Assembly (NCBI GenBank): GCA_029378245.1
Contig: JARKIF010000047.1
Location: 62,001-126,000, forward strand
Direction: 5' to 3'
DNA: 64,000 bases
Source: Roridomyces roridus
Lineage: Eukaryota; Basidiomycota; Agaricomycetes; Agaricales; Mycenaceae
Position 1 is the first letter of the stretch. Each line of letters begins with the position of its first letter. Below are positions 53,894 to 64,000 of this stretch, piece by piece. The notes beneath the pieces are model-generated. The model had not been told where the DNA came from. It ran no database searches and saw only the letters and a program-made list of their open reading frames with translations. The translations under genes and the position numbers were made by a program.

Positions 53894-55633
53894 ATGAATG
53901 ATTCTGACATGCATCAACTTGCCGTTGATTTTGATCGCCTGATCGCTTCCGAGTCCTTCTTCCCCCTTCCCTTCCCTGCCTCGTGTTTCTCCTCGAGTCG
54001 GGGTCCTGGTCTGCATGGACGCGTCGCAAGGTTCCATTCCTCATTCAACAGCGTGTGTGTACTCAATCTGAATGCAGGCCAGCCCACGCCTCCAGAGACG
54101 CGACTCCATGCTCTCTTGCACTCCAACGTCCCAGGGGCCTCTTCTGATTTCCCGGCCGTCGAATCTGCTATATCAGAAATCGACGTTGAACTCGCCCCTC
54201 TTAAACAAGATATCTTGGAACTGCAGACCAGGCTCTCTACTCTGGAATTCAAACGCGATGAATTGATGAGCCGGCGCGACCAGCATAGAGCCATCGTCTC
54301 CGCCCTCCGTCGGATGCCTCCCGAGACGCTGGGTGAAATCTTCATGTGGACGCTGCCCAGCGTTGCTGACATATGGGAGACTCCGGACGTCTTTGGCATC
54401 AAGGCAACGCCTTGGGTGCTCACTCATGTCTGCAGCCGGTGGCGGCAAATTGCGGTGGAGATGCCGGCGTTGTGGTCGTTGGTGATGATTCTTTATACGG
54501 ATTACAACTTTCCGCTTGCGGCGGTCGAGTTGCAGGTTCAGCGCGCGAAGAATCTCAGGATACACGTGTATGGATCGCATAGACGCGAACCTGGTCCTCA
54601 GGTCGAGGTTCTTACATACCTCATCGAACATTCGGCGCGTTGGGAGGAACTCAGTATCGGGTTGACACGCGAGATGAATCTCATCCTCCCGACTGTTCAA
54701 GACCGACTCCCCTTGTTGCGTCGGTTGTGCTTGGAATGGGATGAGGAAGACGGGGCAGAAGAGACTGCCCTTAATGTGGATTGTTTCCAGTCCGCAACTT
54801 CCTTGGTCGACCTTAGGATCTGCCGTCGGTGGCAGCCCATCTCGTATTCCGCTCCGGCGAACCAACTCACTAGATACACCGCTGACGCGCCCTGGGAAAC
54901 CCACCGCGCCATCTTGAGCGTCAGCCCCGGCCTCATCCAAGCTCACATCAGCGCCTTCCCCGTCCTCCCGGATCCAGAGCCGAATCCCGAAGTCATCCAA
55001 TTATCGCAACTTCAATGTCTCTACGTCTCGCACGTCGACCTCCTTCAGTACTTCAAGGTGCCAGTTCTGGAGCAAGTCACCTTGCGTGTTACGTCGGATG
55101 AGCTGGATATCACTCCGGCTTTGCACCGCTTCATCGTGGACACTGCCAGCACCGTTCGGCGGCTTGGACTGAGGGGGTTACCTGACACGGGTCTAGCAAG
55201 CCAAATCCTGGCGCGTTACACATCCATCACCGAGCTTGCGATTCTCATCTTCGGCGGCGACGGATATCAGTACACGGAACACGAGTTTAGCATCCCCAAC
55301 GCCTTGATTTCACTCCTCGACATCCCGCCGGTCTCGGAGGGCTCGCCAGTGGTAATCGCGCCTAAATTAACGCACGTGCACATCGCATTTGAGGATTTGT
55401 TGCCGGTGAATGCTGATATCTTTGTGCGGATGCTCGAGACGCGTTCGCAATTACCCGGGGGCGCGTTGAGAGCGGTGACTGTGACTATGGAGCAAGATCC
55501 GCAATTACCGGCGTATATACTCGAGAAGTTGAATGGGCTTCGGGAGAGGAGTGGTTTTGAGTTCTCTTTGGTGGTGGACACGAATATATTCCATCACGTA
55601 GCGCCTTGGACGTGTAACCCGACGTGGAACTAG
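53894..55633 (+). CDS. F-box-like protein H
   Basis: The open frame from the ATG at 53894 gives 579 residues, but the first 60 have no counterpart in the family. An alternative start at 54015 (MDASQ) with an intron ending at gaatgcag (about 54078) would give MDASQGQPTPPETRLHALLH, which matches related starts better. The core is clear: coiled coil VELAPLKQDILELQTRLSTL, F-box-like SALRRMPPETLGEIFMWTLP, TPWVLTHVCSRWRQIAVE, and LRR-like NQLTRYTADAPWETHRAIL and VRRLGLRGLPD. It ends WTCNPTWN. Last gene of the tandem F-box cluster; presumed SCF adaptor. Confidence 0.8.
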   Translation: MNDSDMHQLAVDFDRLIASESFFPLPFPASCFSSSRGPGLHGRVARFHSSFNSVCVLNLNAGQPTPPETRLHALLHSNVPGASSDFPAVESAISEIDVELAPLKQDILELQTRLSTLEFKRDELMSRRDQHRAIVSALRRMPPETLGEIFMWTLPSVADIWETPDVFGIKATPWVLTHVCSRWRQIAVEMPALWSLVMILYTDYNFPLAAVELQVQRAKNLRIHVYGSHRREPGPQVEVLTYLIEHSARWEELSIGLTREMNLILPTVQDRLPLLRRLCLEWDEEDGAEETALNVDCFQSATSLVDLRICRRWQPISYSAPANQLTRYTADAPWETHRAILSVSPGLIQAHISAFPVLPDPEPNPEVIQLSQLQCLYVSHVDLLQYFKVPVLEQVTLRVTSDELDITPALHRFIVDTASTVRRLGLRGLPDTGLASQILARYTSITELAILIFGGDGYQYTEHEFSIPNALISLLDIPPVSEGSPVVIAPKLTHVHIAFEDLLPVNADIFVRMLETRSQLPGGALRAVTVTMEQDPQLPAYILEKLNGLRERSGFEFSLVVDTNIFHHVAPWTCNPTWN

Positions 55634-55754
55634 GCTGGTGTGTCCGTTCCTCTTGCATTTCTCGCAGCTGTTGACTCGCTCCCAATCAAGGAAGGGGGGA
55701 ATCTCGAATCTATTCTTACAACAAATTGAATGCATACATAATCCATCCCGCGTC

Positions 55755-57379
55755 TCAAATCCCCATCAACCCCGCGAACCGCTCCTCCGCGTCCTTCAAA
55801 CAATCGAACCCATATATATAATCCGTCACCGCCCTGTCTACCCACTTGTCGGGATTCTCCCCGCCGTTCTTGACGCGCCTTAACGCCTCGTCGCGCGCTG
55901 CCTGTGCTTTTGAATCCGCCAGCATTAGATTGCGGCCTGCGGATTCGGCTTCTTCGACGAGGCGTTCTGCGCGTTGTTTTCGTAGGTGCTGGGAAGTGAG
56001 TGAGTATTCCAATGGGAGAGAGAATTTTATGAGCACCTCGTAGACTTTCAAGCCTAAAGGTACGTCCGTATCCCGAGTAAGTTTGCTCAACACAAATGCG
56101 AGGACGACCCCATCTTCGATGGCCTGTGCGGCACCCTTTGCATCGAGTTTCATAAGCTTGTTCATGGACAGACGAGAAGACAAACCTGGCCAAGATGCTG
56201 CAACAAAATTCAACTATCATGTCCAAAATAAAAGACAAGACGCACAGGAAGTGCAGGATGGCACGCGTCGCCCAAGAGGGCTACACATCCATCAACCCAA
56301 GTCTTGAGCGGGGCATGCACGCGCAACTTCCACTCGCAGACCTCTCCTTCAGGAACGAGTGAAAGCAGCCTCCGTATACGCGGACAAAAATCAGCAAACA
56401 CGGACTGCATAGCGGATTTGGAGCCGCGTGTAGTCCAACTTGCAGTGGGTGCCGAAGCAAAGTTGGTGTCGGGTTGCGTTGTGACGATGTTGAGGATATT
56501 GTGTGAGGAGATTGGGTAGGCGATTATTTGACAACCGGCGGCGACCCATCGGGATGTGCAATTCCCGTCTAGGAGTGCGAGGAGGTCGGGATCGGTTGAG
56601 AGTTTCTCGCGGTTGATCATGATGCGGTAGGCTGCCTCTCCCGTGTCCTTGGCTAACGGAGGTTGAGTTGATTGGGTTTCACGAATGAACCCGCAGTACA
56701 CACTTTTATCCTGCTCCCCGTGCTGAGCTAGCATGGATGCTCTCACGACGCTTTTGACCCCGTCGGCGCCGAGTACCAAATCCACCTGGTCGATCCATCT
56801 TGTGTCTTTGCCTTCCCTGATGAGGATACGCGGTGTCAACGCCGAGTTCAAGTCGATGCCAAGAACAGAGGTTTGAAAATGGAATTTTACACGTCCGTTG
56901 AATTTGAGGCACCCTTCGTATAATGCGTTGGCCAGCGCAGAGCGGTGTGCAACGCGATGCGGGCGTCCGTACCGTGCGGTATTGTGTCTGAGGTCTACGT
57001 ACGAGAGTTCTTCGTCTGTGTAGCCGCCTTGAAGAAGTGAAATTATTAAATTTCAAGTTTACAAGTAATAATGAGGATGCTCACCGCGAATTGATACCTC
57101 CCTCGTCTCTACGACCTCTGCCTGCATGCGCTCCCACACCCCGAGGTTTTCCAACTGCTTGGAGAGGTTGGCGGCAATTTGAATGCCCGCACCGACGAAT
57201 TCGATACCGGGGGCAGATTCGTAGACGTCGATCTCGGTGAACCCAGCACCGGCGAGGGCTAGTGCGGTAGCGAGGCCGGCCATGCCTGCGCCGATGATGG
57301 CGATGCGCAAAGTCGATAGCGGGAGTGGAGATGAGGAGGGCTCGAGGGTTGGTGGTGGGGATGGGGGTGCTGGGGCCAT
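55755..57379 (-). CDS. FAD-dependent monooxygenase (salicylate hydroxylase-like)
   Basis: The start is MAPAPPSPPPTLEPSSSPLP; the FAD-binding Rossmann motif follows as IAIIGAGMAGLATALALAGA, then AGIQIAANLSKQLENLGVW. A second exon starts GYTDEELSYVDLRHN and has VDLVLGADGVKSVVR (the DG motif) and WVDGCVALLGDACHPALP (the GD motif binding FAD ribityl). The next coding bases are a 12-nt exon, 56186-56197, encoding HLGQ, then GAAQAIEDGVVLAFVLSK to the end at 55755. Without that tiny exon the conserved ALPxxxQGAAQAIEDG string would be lost. Members of the family hydroxylate aromatic compounds with NAD(P)H; the substrate is unknown. The N-terminus lacks a clear signal peptide. Confidence 0.82.
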
Positions 57380-58471
57380 GGTGCAGAGCAGAAGGAGAAG
57401 CGAGCGAGCGAGCAACTAGTTACTCCGCCCCCCTTAAGCGGTTCGTGTCCCGCATGTACTGATTAGCAGTACGATCCAATCCATCATTTTACTTTTACCC
57501 GAGGTCTGGCCAGGCACGGAATTCAATCAGCGGTGAAATGGAATGGCGGGAAGTACATGGTTTAGTGAGTGTCGTGCTGTAAACGAATAGAATACTTAGT
57601 GCAACTACCTAGGTTGCATTTCTCGGCGAAGTACCCGGTGGCCGGGATGTCGTCTGTCGAGAGTGGCTATCCAAATATGGTCAGGGTCCTGCCTATATCT
57701 GGCTACGGCCAACGGCGGCTTGTCGTAATAGCTTGTGTGTCAATGGCCGAGCATTTACTACTGGCGGCTGACGAGTCACGATGGCTTGCCGGAAAGTTGA
57801 AACCAGACGAACAGCCTTGTCGGGGGTCGATGGGTCCCGGGGATGGCGATGGCGAGTTGACATGCCATTATTGTGCAAGTGGTCCCGGAAGTCGACGGAG
57901 AGTGGCGCCCAGGGTGACAGAGGCGTTCAGAGGCGTTCAGAGGCGTTCGCGTCTCGGATCTAAGCTGCGGTAGGCTGCGGTACATGGCTAGCATTGGGCT
58001 AGCTCCCAGGTTCCCGAGTGTCTCGCAGTATCTGGCTTACAGCTCCAATTTTCGGAGGATTTCCATGCGATTCTCCACCCAAGACAGAATGCTGTACGGC
58101 AACTGTGCCGTGTTTACGGTCCGACAAGACATTTTTGCAGACACTTGCAGGGTTGGATTTACGCCCGTGGAAGATGCGTTCTTTTTCAGTCGTTCGAGAA
58201 CGAGTCTATTCGCACACTGGCCCTGGGAGTTGGAGAAAAAGTAGAGCAGCTGAGTTGCCGCATGATTCAGACTCCAGGGAACTTTGAGACCGGACATTAA
58301 CGTGTGCATGGCGAAGATCGGAGCAGGTGGTGTGCAAGTCTGGAGATAACCGAGACGATGAGAGGATTAAAGAGACAAAGAGAGAGACTGCGGCCGACTT
58401 GGTCAAAGCGCAGTCAAGGCAGTGTAACAACACGTGACCCAATTACCACCACCTTCCCGACGTCGTCGACA
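57380..58471. other. 1.1-kb intergenic region between divergent genes
   Basis: It separates the monooxygenase and UBC6 starts. A short direct repeat of aggcgttcag occurs three times at about 57921-57950. No gene is supported. Confidence 0.5.
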
Positions 58472-59608
58472 ATGGCCAGCAAAGCCGCCTACAAACGCGT
58501 ACGCACTCTCGTCTTCGCTGCCACCGTCCCCGAGCTCATCACATTCGTCTACAGCTCACCAAAGAATATGCTGCGATGCAGAAGGAGCCACCGCCATTCG
58601 TCTGGGCTGCACCCGACGAGAAGAACATCCTGACCTGTATGCCCCCTCGCCTGCTCTCTCCGTGTCTCGCTGACGTTGTATCACAGGGAACTTCCTTATC
58701 GTGCGTTCCTCGGCTCCCAGAGAGCCCAGAACGACTGACCGACTCTGACCTCATCAGCGGGGCCCCGCCGATTCACCATTCGCAGGCGGCGAGTACCACG
58801 GAGTGCTGCTCTTCCCATCCGAGTACCCATTCAAGCCACCTGGAATAAAGGCGGGTCGCGTTCCGTTGGTCATCCGCCCAGCTGACTAACTCGCTTTGAG
58901 CAGATGCTAACGCCGTCCGGGCGTTTCAATCCCGACAAGAAAATATGCTTCTCCATGTCGGACTTTCACCCAGGGACAGTACGTGCTCCTCCTCCCGTTA
59001 CGGCTTGTGGCGCTCACCGGACTTGTTGCAGTGGAATCCAGCGTGGAGTGTGGCGACAATGTGAGTGGCATGTCAGTGCTATTGTCGTCCCTTTTACTGA
59101 GCCGGTTTCTCTAGATTGACCGGGCTCCTCTCCTTCATGCTCTCAGACGAGATGACCACAGGCTCCGTCACCTCTACCGACGCCCACAAGCGTGCCTTTG
59201 CTGCCCGCAGCCACGCATGGAATGTCGTCAACCCTCGCTTCAAGGAGGCCTTCCCTGAGGTCCGTGCTTGTCCCTCCTCGTCGCCACATGGTCTCACTGA
59301 CTCTACAGTACTGCACGCCCGAGATCCGTGACCTCCCGAACATGGGCGAGCGCGAGCGTGGTGTTGCCGCTAAAGCTCCGCAGCCAGCCACCTTGACGCC
59401 GACACCAGCACCAGCAACTAGTCCTGCTGCAGCTCCCGCCGCCGCTGCCCACGCCGCTGTACCCGCCACGCCAGCTGCTGCCCCGACAGGCTCGGACCCG
59501 CAGGACACCGCGGCATGGACGGCCTCACTGGGTCGCGTGCTGTGGGAGAAATGGCGCTGGGGCTTGCTCCTCCTGCTCGCCGTCATGGTCTCTCGGTTCT
59601 CGTCGTGA
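58472..59608 (+). CDS. UBC6: Tail-anchored E2 ubiquitin-conjugating enzyme UBC6
   Basis: Seven or so exons give about 260 residues starting [20 protein letters not shown]. The UBC fold is continuous: [76 protein letters not shown] with the active-site Cys at residue 87, then [18 protein letters not shown] linker rich in Ala and Pro leads to a C-terminal membrane helix ([18 protein letters not shown]). This is the ER-associated degradation E2 of the UBC6/UBE2J type. The intron at 58851-58903 starts with GC (aag|gcgggt); the next GT would shift the frame, so either a GC-AG intron or a base error is present. Confidence 0.9.
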
Positions 59609-61288
59609 CATTCACGCCAGCCACCGACCCCTCACATACTACGCATGGCTCCATTTTGGTTTTGATCTCTCTCGCTCTTTCTTCTTCACATCAGCCCATG
59701 GTCTAGTGGCGCCACATACACACCCACCGTGTACGTCTCGTCGTCTCCGCTCCGTGTGCGCTGCACCTCTCTCCCTGCCACCCAAGTCTTTATACCATAC
59801 ATATCCTTATCGCGACACCTTTTTGTCCCTGTCCTGCCTTGCCTGCATGGCCACGGCCACTCGACGTCGTTGTACACCACCACAATCAGCACGCACGCAC
59901 GCACGACGACCAACTAGCCACTACTCTCCCTACCTACATATTATTCCTCGCACCTGTAGGCGATTAGGTGTTTTAATGACCTTGATCAATGAGCAGAAGC
60001 GTGCGCGATGGACTCGATGGACTCGATGGACGAGGGTCTTGCTTTGTCTGCCTTGCTTTCTCTCGAGTCTCGATCGGCGGCGTCTTACTTTTTTGTGGTT
60101 CAGTGGCCTGCCGGTCTCCTTAGACTCCGGTTCCCGAATGAATATTGAATCCCGATTCCCGACGACGATTTAGATGAAGATAGGGTCGACGTGGCTGCTC
60201 TTTCCTATCATGGTCCTATGGCGCAAATGCCGCGCTTGGAGTCGACTCCCTCCCGACCCTGGACATCCTGGACCCTTGTTGCGAGTCGTCCGATCCGATG
60301 CCTACTACCCAGCTGGACGCATTTCGGACAGGCGACGTCAAACTCAAGGTTGAGACTCGAATGCCTGAGTACTTCTCCAGGGTCCTCGCCAAGTCCTCGT
60401 CCGGTGCTGACTGGAATTCTTGGCTGCGATGAGTGATGTAGCTTGGACCCTCCTCCGCGTCCGACAAGTTCTCGATGTCGATGCCCACGGTGGATAGGAC
60501 TTGGCAGGGTCCGTCCTAGTCCGACATTGGCGCACTCGAGTCTCGCCCGATGAAGCCCGGACGATCAGCTGCGAGCGAGAGGTGGGGCTCTAACTTCTAG
60601 CGTGTCTTCCCCGACCCTCCACTTACGTAGGCGCGAGACGTGCGGCCGCAGCGGCACGGACGATCTGTGGCGTCTGCACTGTGTAGGGGAACTCAGGAAG
60701 ATTGTCCGCAAGACCAGTGCCGCGGGCACCAGGGTTACCATCTCGATTACTTGCAAGGTACTTGATACATTCTCATTCCGAAATCCCGCACCTTATAATA
60801 AAATGTGGTCACTAGATTCTTTCACCGCTTCAAGTTCTACAGCCTTCTGCCCTGGATTCTTTCAATGGAAGGACTAGGAGGGAAGGAACAGTTTTCTCAG
60901 TTCTGCGCTGTCTCACACCGGCACAGCAGGTGTCAATGTGCGTCGTCCTACATATCGTACCATGCGGATTCCCAGAGACTACACCAAAAGCTGCGAAGTC
61001 ATTCTTGAAGAGAAGCAGTCACCAGTGCCTGGCCCTAACAACCCGTCGAACGGGAGCCCACAAGACGGTACTCATCTTCAATTTAAATGATACGTAGGTG
61101 CATCCAAATTTTGCTGCACACGAGGGTTTACTGAATGCCGATGATATTTGCTACATACAAATGCGTGGATGCCGTCCATTGCCGTCTTCTGTGCAGCTCC
61201 CGCGACTCCACTGTTGCTCCACTCCTTAGCAACAATGAAGACTCTATGTAGAGCAAGGGCTGTAATTCGGCTCTTTCCCGTAGCCACC
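59609..61288. other. 1.7-kb region without a clear gene
   Basis: It holds the UBC6 3-prime region, a short direct repeat of atggactcg at about 60008-60036, and decayed-looking open frames on both strands between 60.2 and 60.9 kb. A minus-strand fragment near 60.48 kb reads VGIDIENLSDAEEG, similar to GVDIESLADSEDL on the minus strand near 2.25 kb, which may be another pair of related remnants. None is called a gene. Confidence 0.4.
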
Positions 61289-61959
61289 ATGGTCCTCCTG
61301 CTACGAACCCTCGCCGCCGGGATTCTGCTCTCCACCTCAGCGCTGAGTACGACGTCCGTAACTCAAGCATCCGTCCACATGCTCACCACGAGGCCAGCTT
61401 CTGCACAGACGCTTTACAGACCCGGTGTTTCGGCCCGACCATACACTCCCCAGCCGAGTCAGACGGTCTTGATTTTCGAGGACAATTATACTGTGGTTCC
61501 TCTAGGCGTTGGCGAAGATGGTATGACGACATATGTCCAACAAGCAGTGCAAACTGTTGTCGAAGCTATTGGCCCCGACTCGACTTTCATCTACCCAACC
61601 AAGGCTTCGGCTTTTGCTAGTGCGTTCTCGAAATTCCTGCTCAACGAATTGAGCTTGATACCAAGCATATCGTAGTAACATTCGTGGAGAACGCCTCTGG
61701 ATACCGGTACAGCGACCCCACCGCGGGCCCCGCTGCCGCTCAGACGTGTGTGTTTGTCAGTGGTGGGCTGGCGTCGTGCAAGGGACAGACGACGACGTAT
61801 GTGCAGGACCTCATTCCGATTTACACCATCGGCGAGCCGGCGGTGACGCCCGCGCCGACGCAGACTGTGCCGAATGCTGGGGATGCCACATTCCTTCCGG
61901 TGCGTGTTGGGCTGATGTTGGGCGTTGTAGGGCTGTTGCAGGTTCTTCATTTTGGTTGA
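61289..61959 (+). CDS. Small secreted protein, type TTTYVxxxVQTVVE, copy 2
   Basis: Exons 61289-61619 and 61676-61959 give 204 residues. The ATG at 61289 sits in gccaccatgg, an excellent start context; an upstream in-frame ATG exists but adds no signal. MVLLLRTLAAGILLSTSAL is a signal peptide. The second part has QTLYRPGV, DGMTTYVQQAVQTVVEAIGP, ITFVENASGYRYSDP, two cysteines (QTCVFVSGGLASC), QTTTYVQDLIPIYTIGEPAV, TPAPTQTV and a hydrophobic tail (VGLMLGVVGLLQVLHFG). It is a paralogue of the gene at 51054-51710 with the same last intron position. Surface or secreted protein by inference; function unknown. Confidence 0.7.
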
Positions 61960-62220
61960 ATGTAATACGTTTAAGATCTTCGATTTATATGGTTTTTCTT
62001 TCTGTCGTGTTCACTGAGCCGTACCGTGAAATCGATTCAACTTGGAATTCAACAGATGCCGCTCGCACTAAGTTGTTGCAGTCACTTGCTGGCTGTTCAG
62101 ATCTTCAACGGGGCACACTCAGGCCACTACTCGAATGCTGGCTCGGAGGAAGTTTAAATGCATTGTTGAAATATAGGCTGCACGCGTATATTCCTTGGAA
62201 GAATTCCCTCTGTTCAACTT

Positions 62221-63729
62221 CTACACATTGTAATAGAGCCCCATCTCGCGGACATCCCCAATAATGGCAGGCGGGTTATCCCAGCTCGGAAAATGTCCTC
62301 CAACATCGTAGACTGCATTTATTTTTCGCTCATCAGTTCTCACCTACAAGGAAGAAATTGAACTCGAACTCACATTTGTACGAAATCAAATTCCCCGTCT
62401 TGGCTATATACTCCTCAGGCCAGTAAAGTGGACTAAATTCAAACTGGCTAAAGAACATGGGCGCGTCAGTAGCAGGGGGCGCATAGACGGTGTGCAGCGG
62501 AGTCGGGTTCTGTTCGTAGATGTAGATGGACGAGTAGAACGTGTCGGTGAGATAGAAGAGAGAAATGGAGGTCAGGATGGCTGTGTTGGTAAGTTGGGAG
62601 GGTGCGATTCCGGCGTTGGGGTCCGACACTGGTGAGAATGGTGAGTACTTCGGTGAGAATGGTGGAACAAAACGCGTACTGTTCTTCCAGATCCAACCCA
62701 TCCAGGAAAGCTGCCCCACCGGGTTGTCGTACATCGCAAACCCAAGCGTCTTGGGGCGCGTCGTCTGCTCTGTGAAATACGCGTTCCCCGTTGACGCCCA
62801 ATCGACAAATATGCCCTCAGCCTCTTGCTGGTCCGGCGCGAGAGTGATATTCTGAGCCGCAATTTGATCAGGCGTGGGAGGGGAGAAGGGAATCATCAGG
62901 AAATGCGCCGCGCGGACGGTGGTGTTGTAGTTGGCGTATAAATCGTACCCGATTATAGTGCCCTGGAAGTAAAACTAAATGAGCAACGCAACCTGGATTT
63001 GTGGATCCCTTACCCAGTCATTTGCGTGCAGTGCGTAGGTGGGGTATCCCAGCACTTGGGTCATTAGTGTGTCGACCAACCTCGCAGTGTCGTGAACAGT
63101 CCAGCTGTTGTTCGCCGGGGGGGAGGAAAAGTCCCACCCGGGCAAAGATGGGACGACGACATTGTAAGATACATTCTTTCCACCCGTGGTGTTTGTCCAA
63201 GTCTGTGTCAATGGCTCGATGACGGGTTGGAACTCCTGGAAGGAGCCTGAATATTTTGAACCCAAGTTTCCAGATATGAGTGAAGGAAGATGTACCCGGC
63301 CATCCGTGGAGCATGAGGAGCGGAATAGCATTCGGGTCCTTGGATTTCTCGTGTATGAAATGTATCGTAAGGCCTTCGATCTCAGCCGTAAAATGAGCGA
63401 ATCTAAAGAAAACCAAGTCAGTTCAATCTCAGCCATTCATAAAACAAACTTGCTTACTGATTCAGCTTTGCCTGTTGCGTATCCCAATCAAAACTCGTGA
63501 CCCAGTCGTTTTTCAACTGCTCGAGCGTCGAAAGCTCAATCCCATTAGCCATGCCAACCTCTGGACACAAGTCCGAAGTTGGCAGCCGTGTATTCTTGAC
63601 CAGCGCATTCATCCGAGAGACTTGGGAGCTGAGATCGATTTTGAAGGGCTGGAGGTTGAATTTGTTACTGGAGGCGGCCCACGAGGACGTTACCAACATG
63701 AGTGCGGCGAGTGTTGGAGAGAAGAACAT
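62221..63729 (-). CDS. Secreted epoxide hydrolase (alpha/beta hydrolase)
   Basis: It starts MFFSPTLAALMLVTSSWAA, a signal peptide. The epoxide hydrolase N-terminal region follows (FKIDLSSQVSRMNALVKNTR, NGIELSTLEQLKNDWVTSFD), then IEGLTIHFIHEKSKDPNAIP, the oxyanion motif HGWPG and the nucleophile motif HANDWG (Asp). The cap and core run through YDNPVGQLSWMGWIWKN. The last exon carries the catalytic His (VYDVGGHFPSWDNP or FYDVGGHFPSWDNP, depending on the splice) and ends near 62221. It is of the microsomal EPHX1-like family, but here with a signal peptide and apparently secreted. It hydrolyses epoxides to diols; the substrate is unknown. Confidence 0.82.
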
Positions 63730-64000
63730 GGCGGTGCGACTTTAACTGCGATGTGCTTTTGAAGAGCCCACTACTTATACTTGGGCTCGACAAACACAAG
63801 GGCATTTGGCCAGCCCCTGTCTTCCCTCATCTTGCCGCCCCACCGAATGCGCTCTCAGCGGTCCTCCCACGAAGGCGCGGGCGGCTCCGTGTCCCAATCA
63901 ATGTTCTTGAACTGCGGATTCGGTCGGGGTCAAGATGAGAGGGAGGAAGACGAAAGGAACCGAGCAAATGGGGCAAGAGGAACGAACAATGACACTAGAG

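Noticed and set aside
59192..59586. A minus-strand frame rich in alanine opposite UBC6
   Set aside because: It is the shadow of the alanine/proline-rich linker of UBC6.
1..64000. CRISPR array or bacterial-type operon
   Set aside because: Gene structure with many short introns, P450s, CWC27 and UBC6 shows a fungal nuclear genome; the only regular repeats have units of about 172 bp without the repeat-spacer pattern.

Overview
This window looks like nuclear DNA of a mushroom-forming basidiomycete (Agaricomycetes). Genes are split by many roughly 50-bp introns. There is a large family of F-box-like proteins of the mushroom type (an N-terminal coiled coil, then an LPxExLxEIF motif), several microsomal cytochrome P450s, and transposon genes of a mushroom type. 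Every gene model here was worked out by hand from reading frames and splice signals.

Left part (1-25 kb). A module of one P450 gene and one F-box gene, facing each other tail to tail, occurs three times: 3.8-8.2 kb (P450 on +, F-box on -), 14.3-18.5 kb (inverted), and 19.4-23.8 kb (tandem copy of the second, with the F-box gene wrecked by a 951-bp transposon and a deletion). Between copies one and two lie host genes: a WW-like multipass membrane protein, a DUF1349 protein and the spliceosomal cyclophilin CWC27. The three P450s look intact. They share a run of very small exons and a GC-AG intron.

Middle (25.2-44.0 kb). An 18,763-bp mobile element is flanked by a perfect 8-bp target duplication (GTCAAGGC) and has hAT-like terminal inverted repeats with subterminal GGTTCG motifs. 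No hAT transposase was seen. It carries a truncated host SPT16 fragment, a nested 353-bp MITE (perfect 8-bp duplication), two arrays of a repeat of about 172 bp in apparently opposite orientation, a very large chromodomain protein gene (at least 1,768 residues), a D-D-E integrase-like gene and two conserved-looking genes of unknown function. This is the most novel item in the window.

Right part (44-64 kb). Five F-box-like genes stand in tandem on the + strand (44.9-55.6 kb), interrupted by a small secreted protein gene. They are followed by an FAD-dependent monooxygenase, the tail-anchored E2 enzyme UBC6, a second small secreted protein related to the first, and a secreted epoxide hydrolase. 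A ninth F-box copy is cut by the left edge of the window.

Several genes carry apparent single-base insertions that duplicate a neighbouring base. These may be long-read sequence errors rather than real pseudogenisation.
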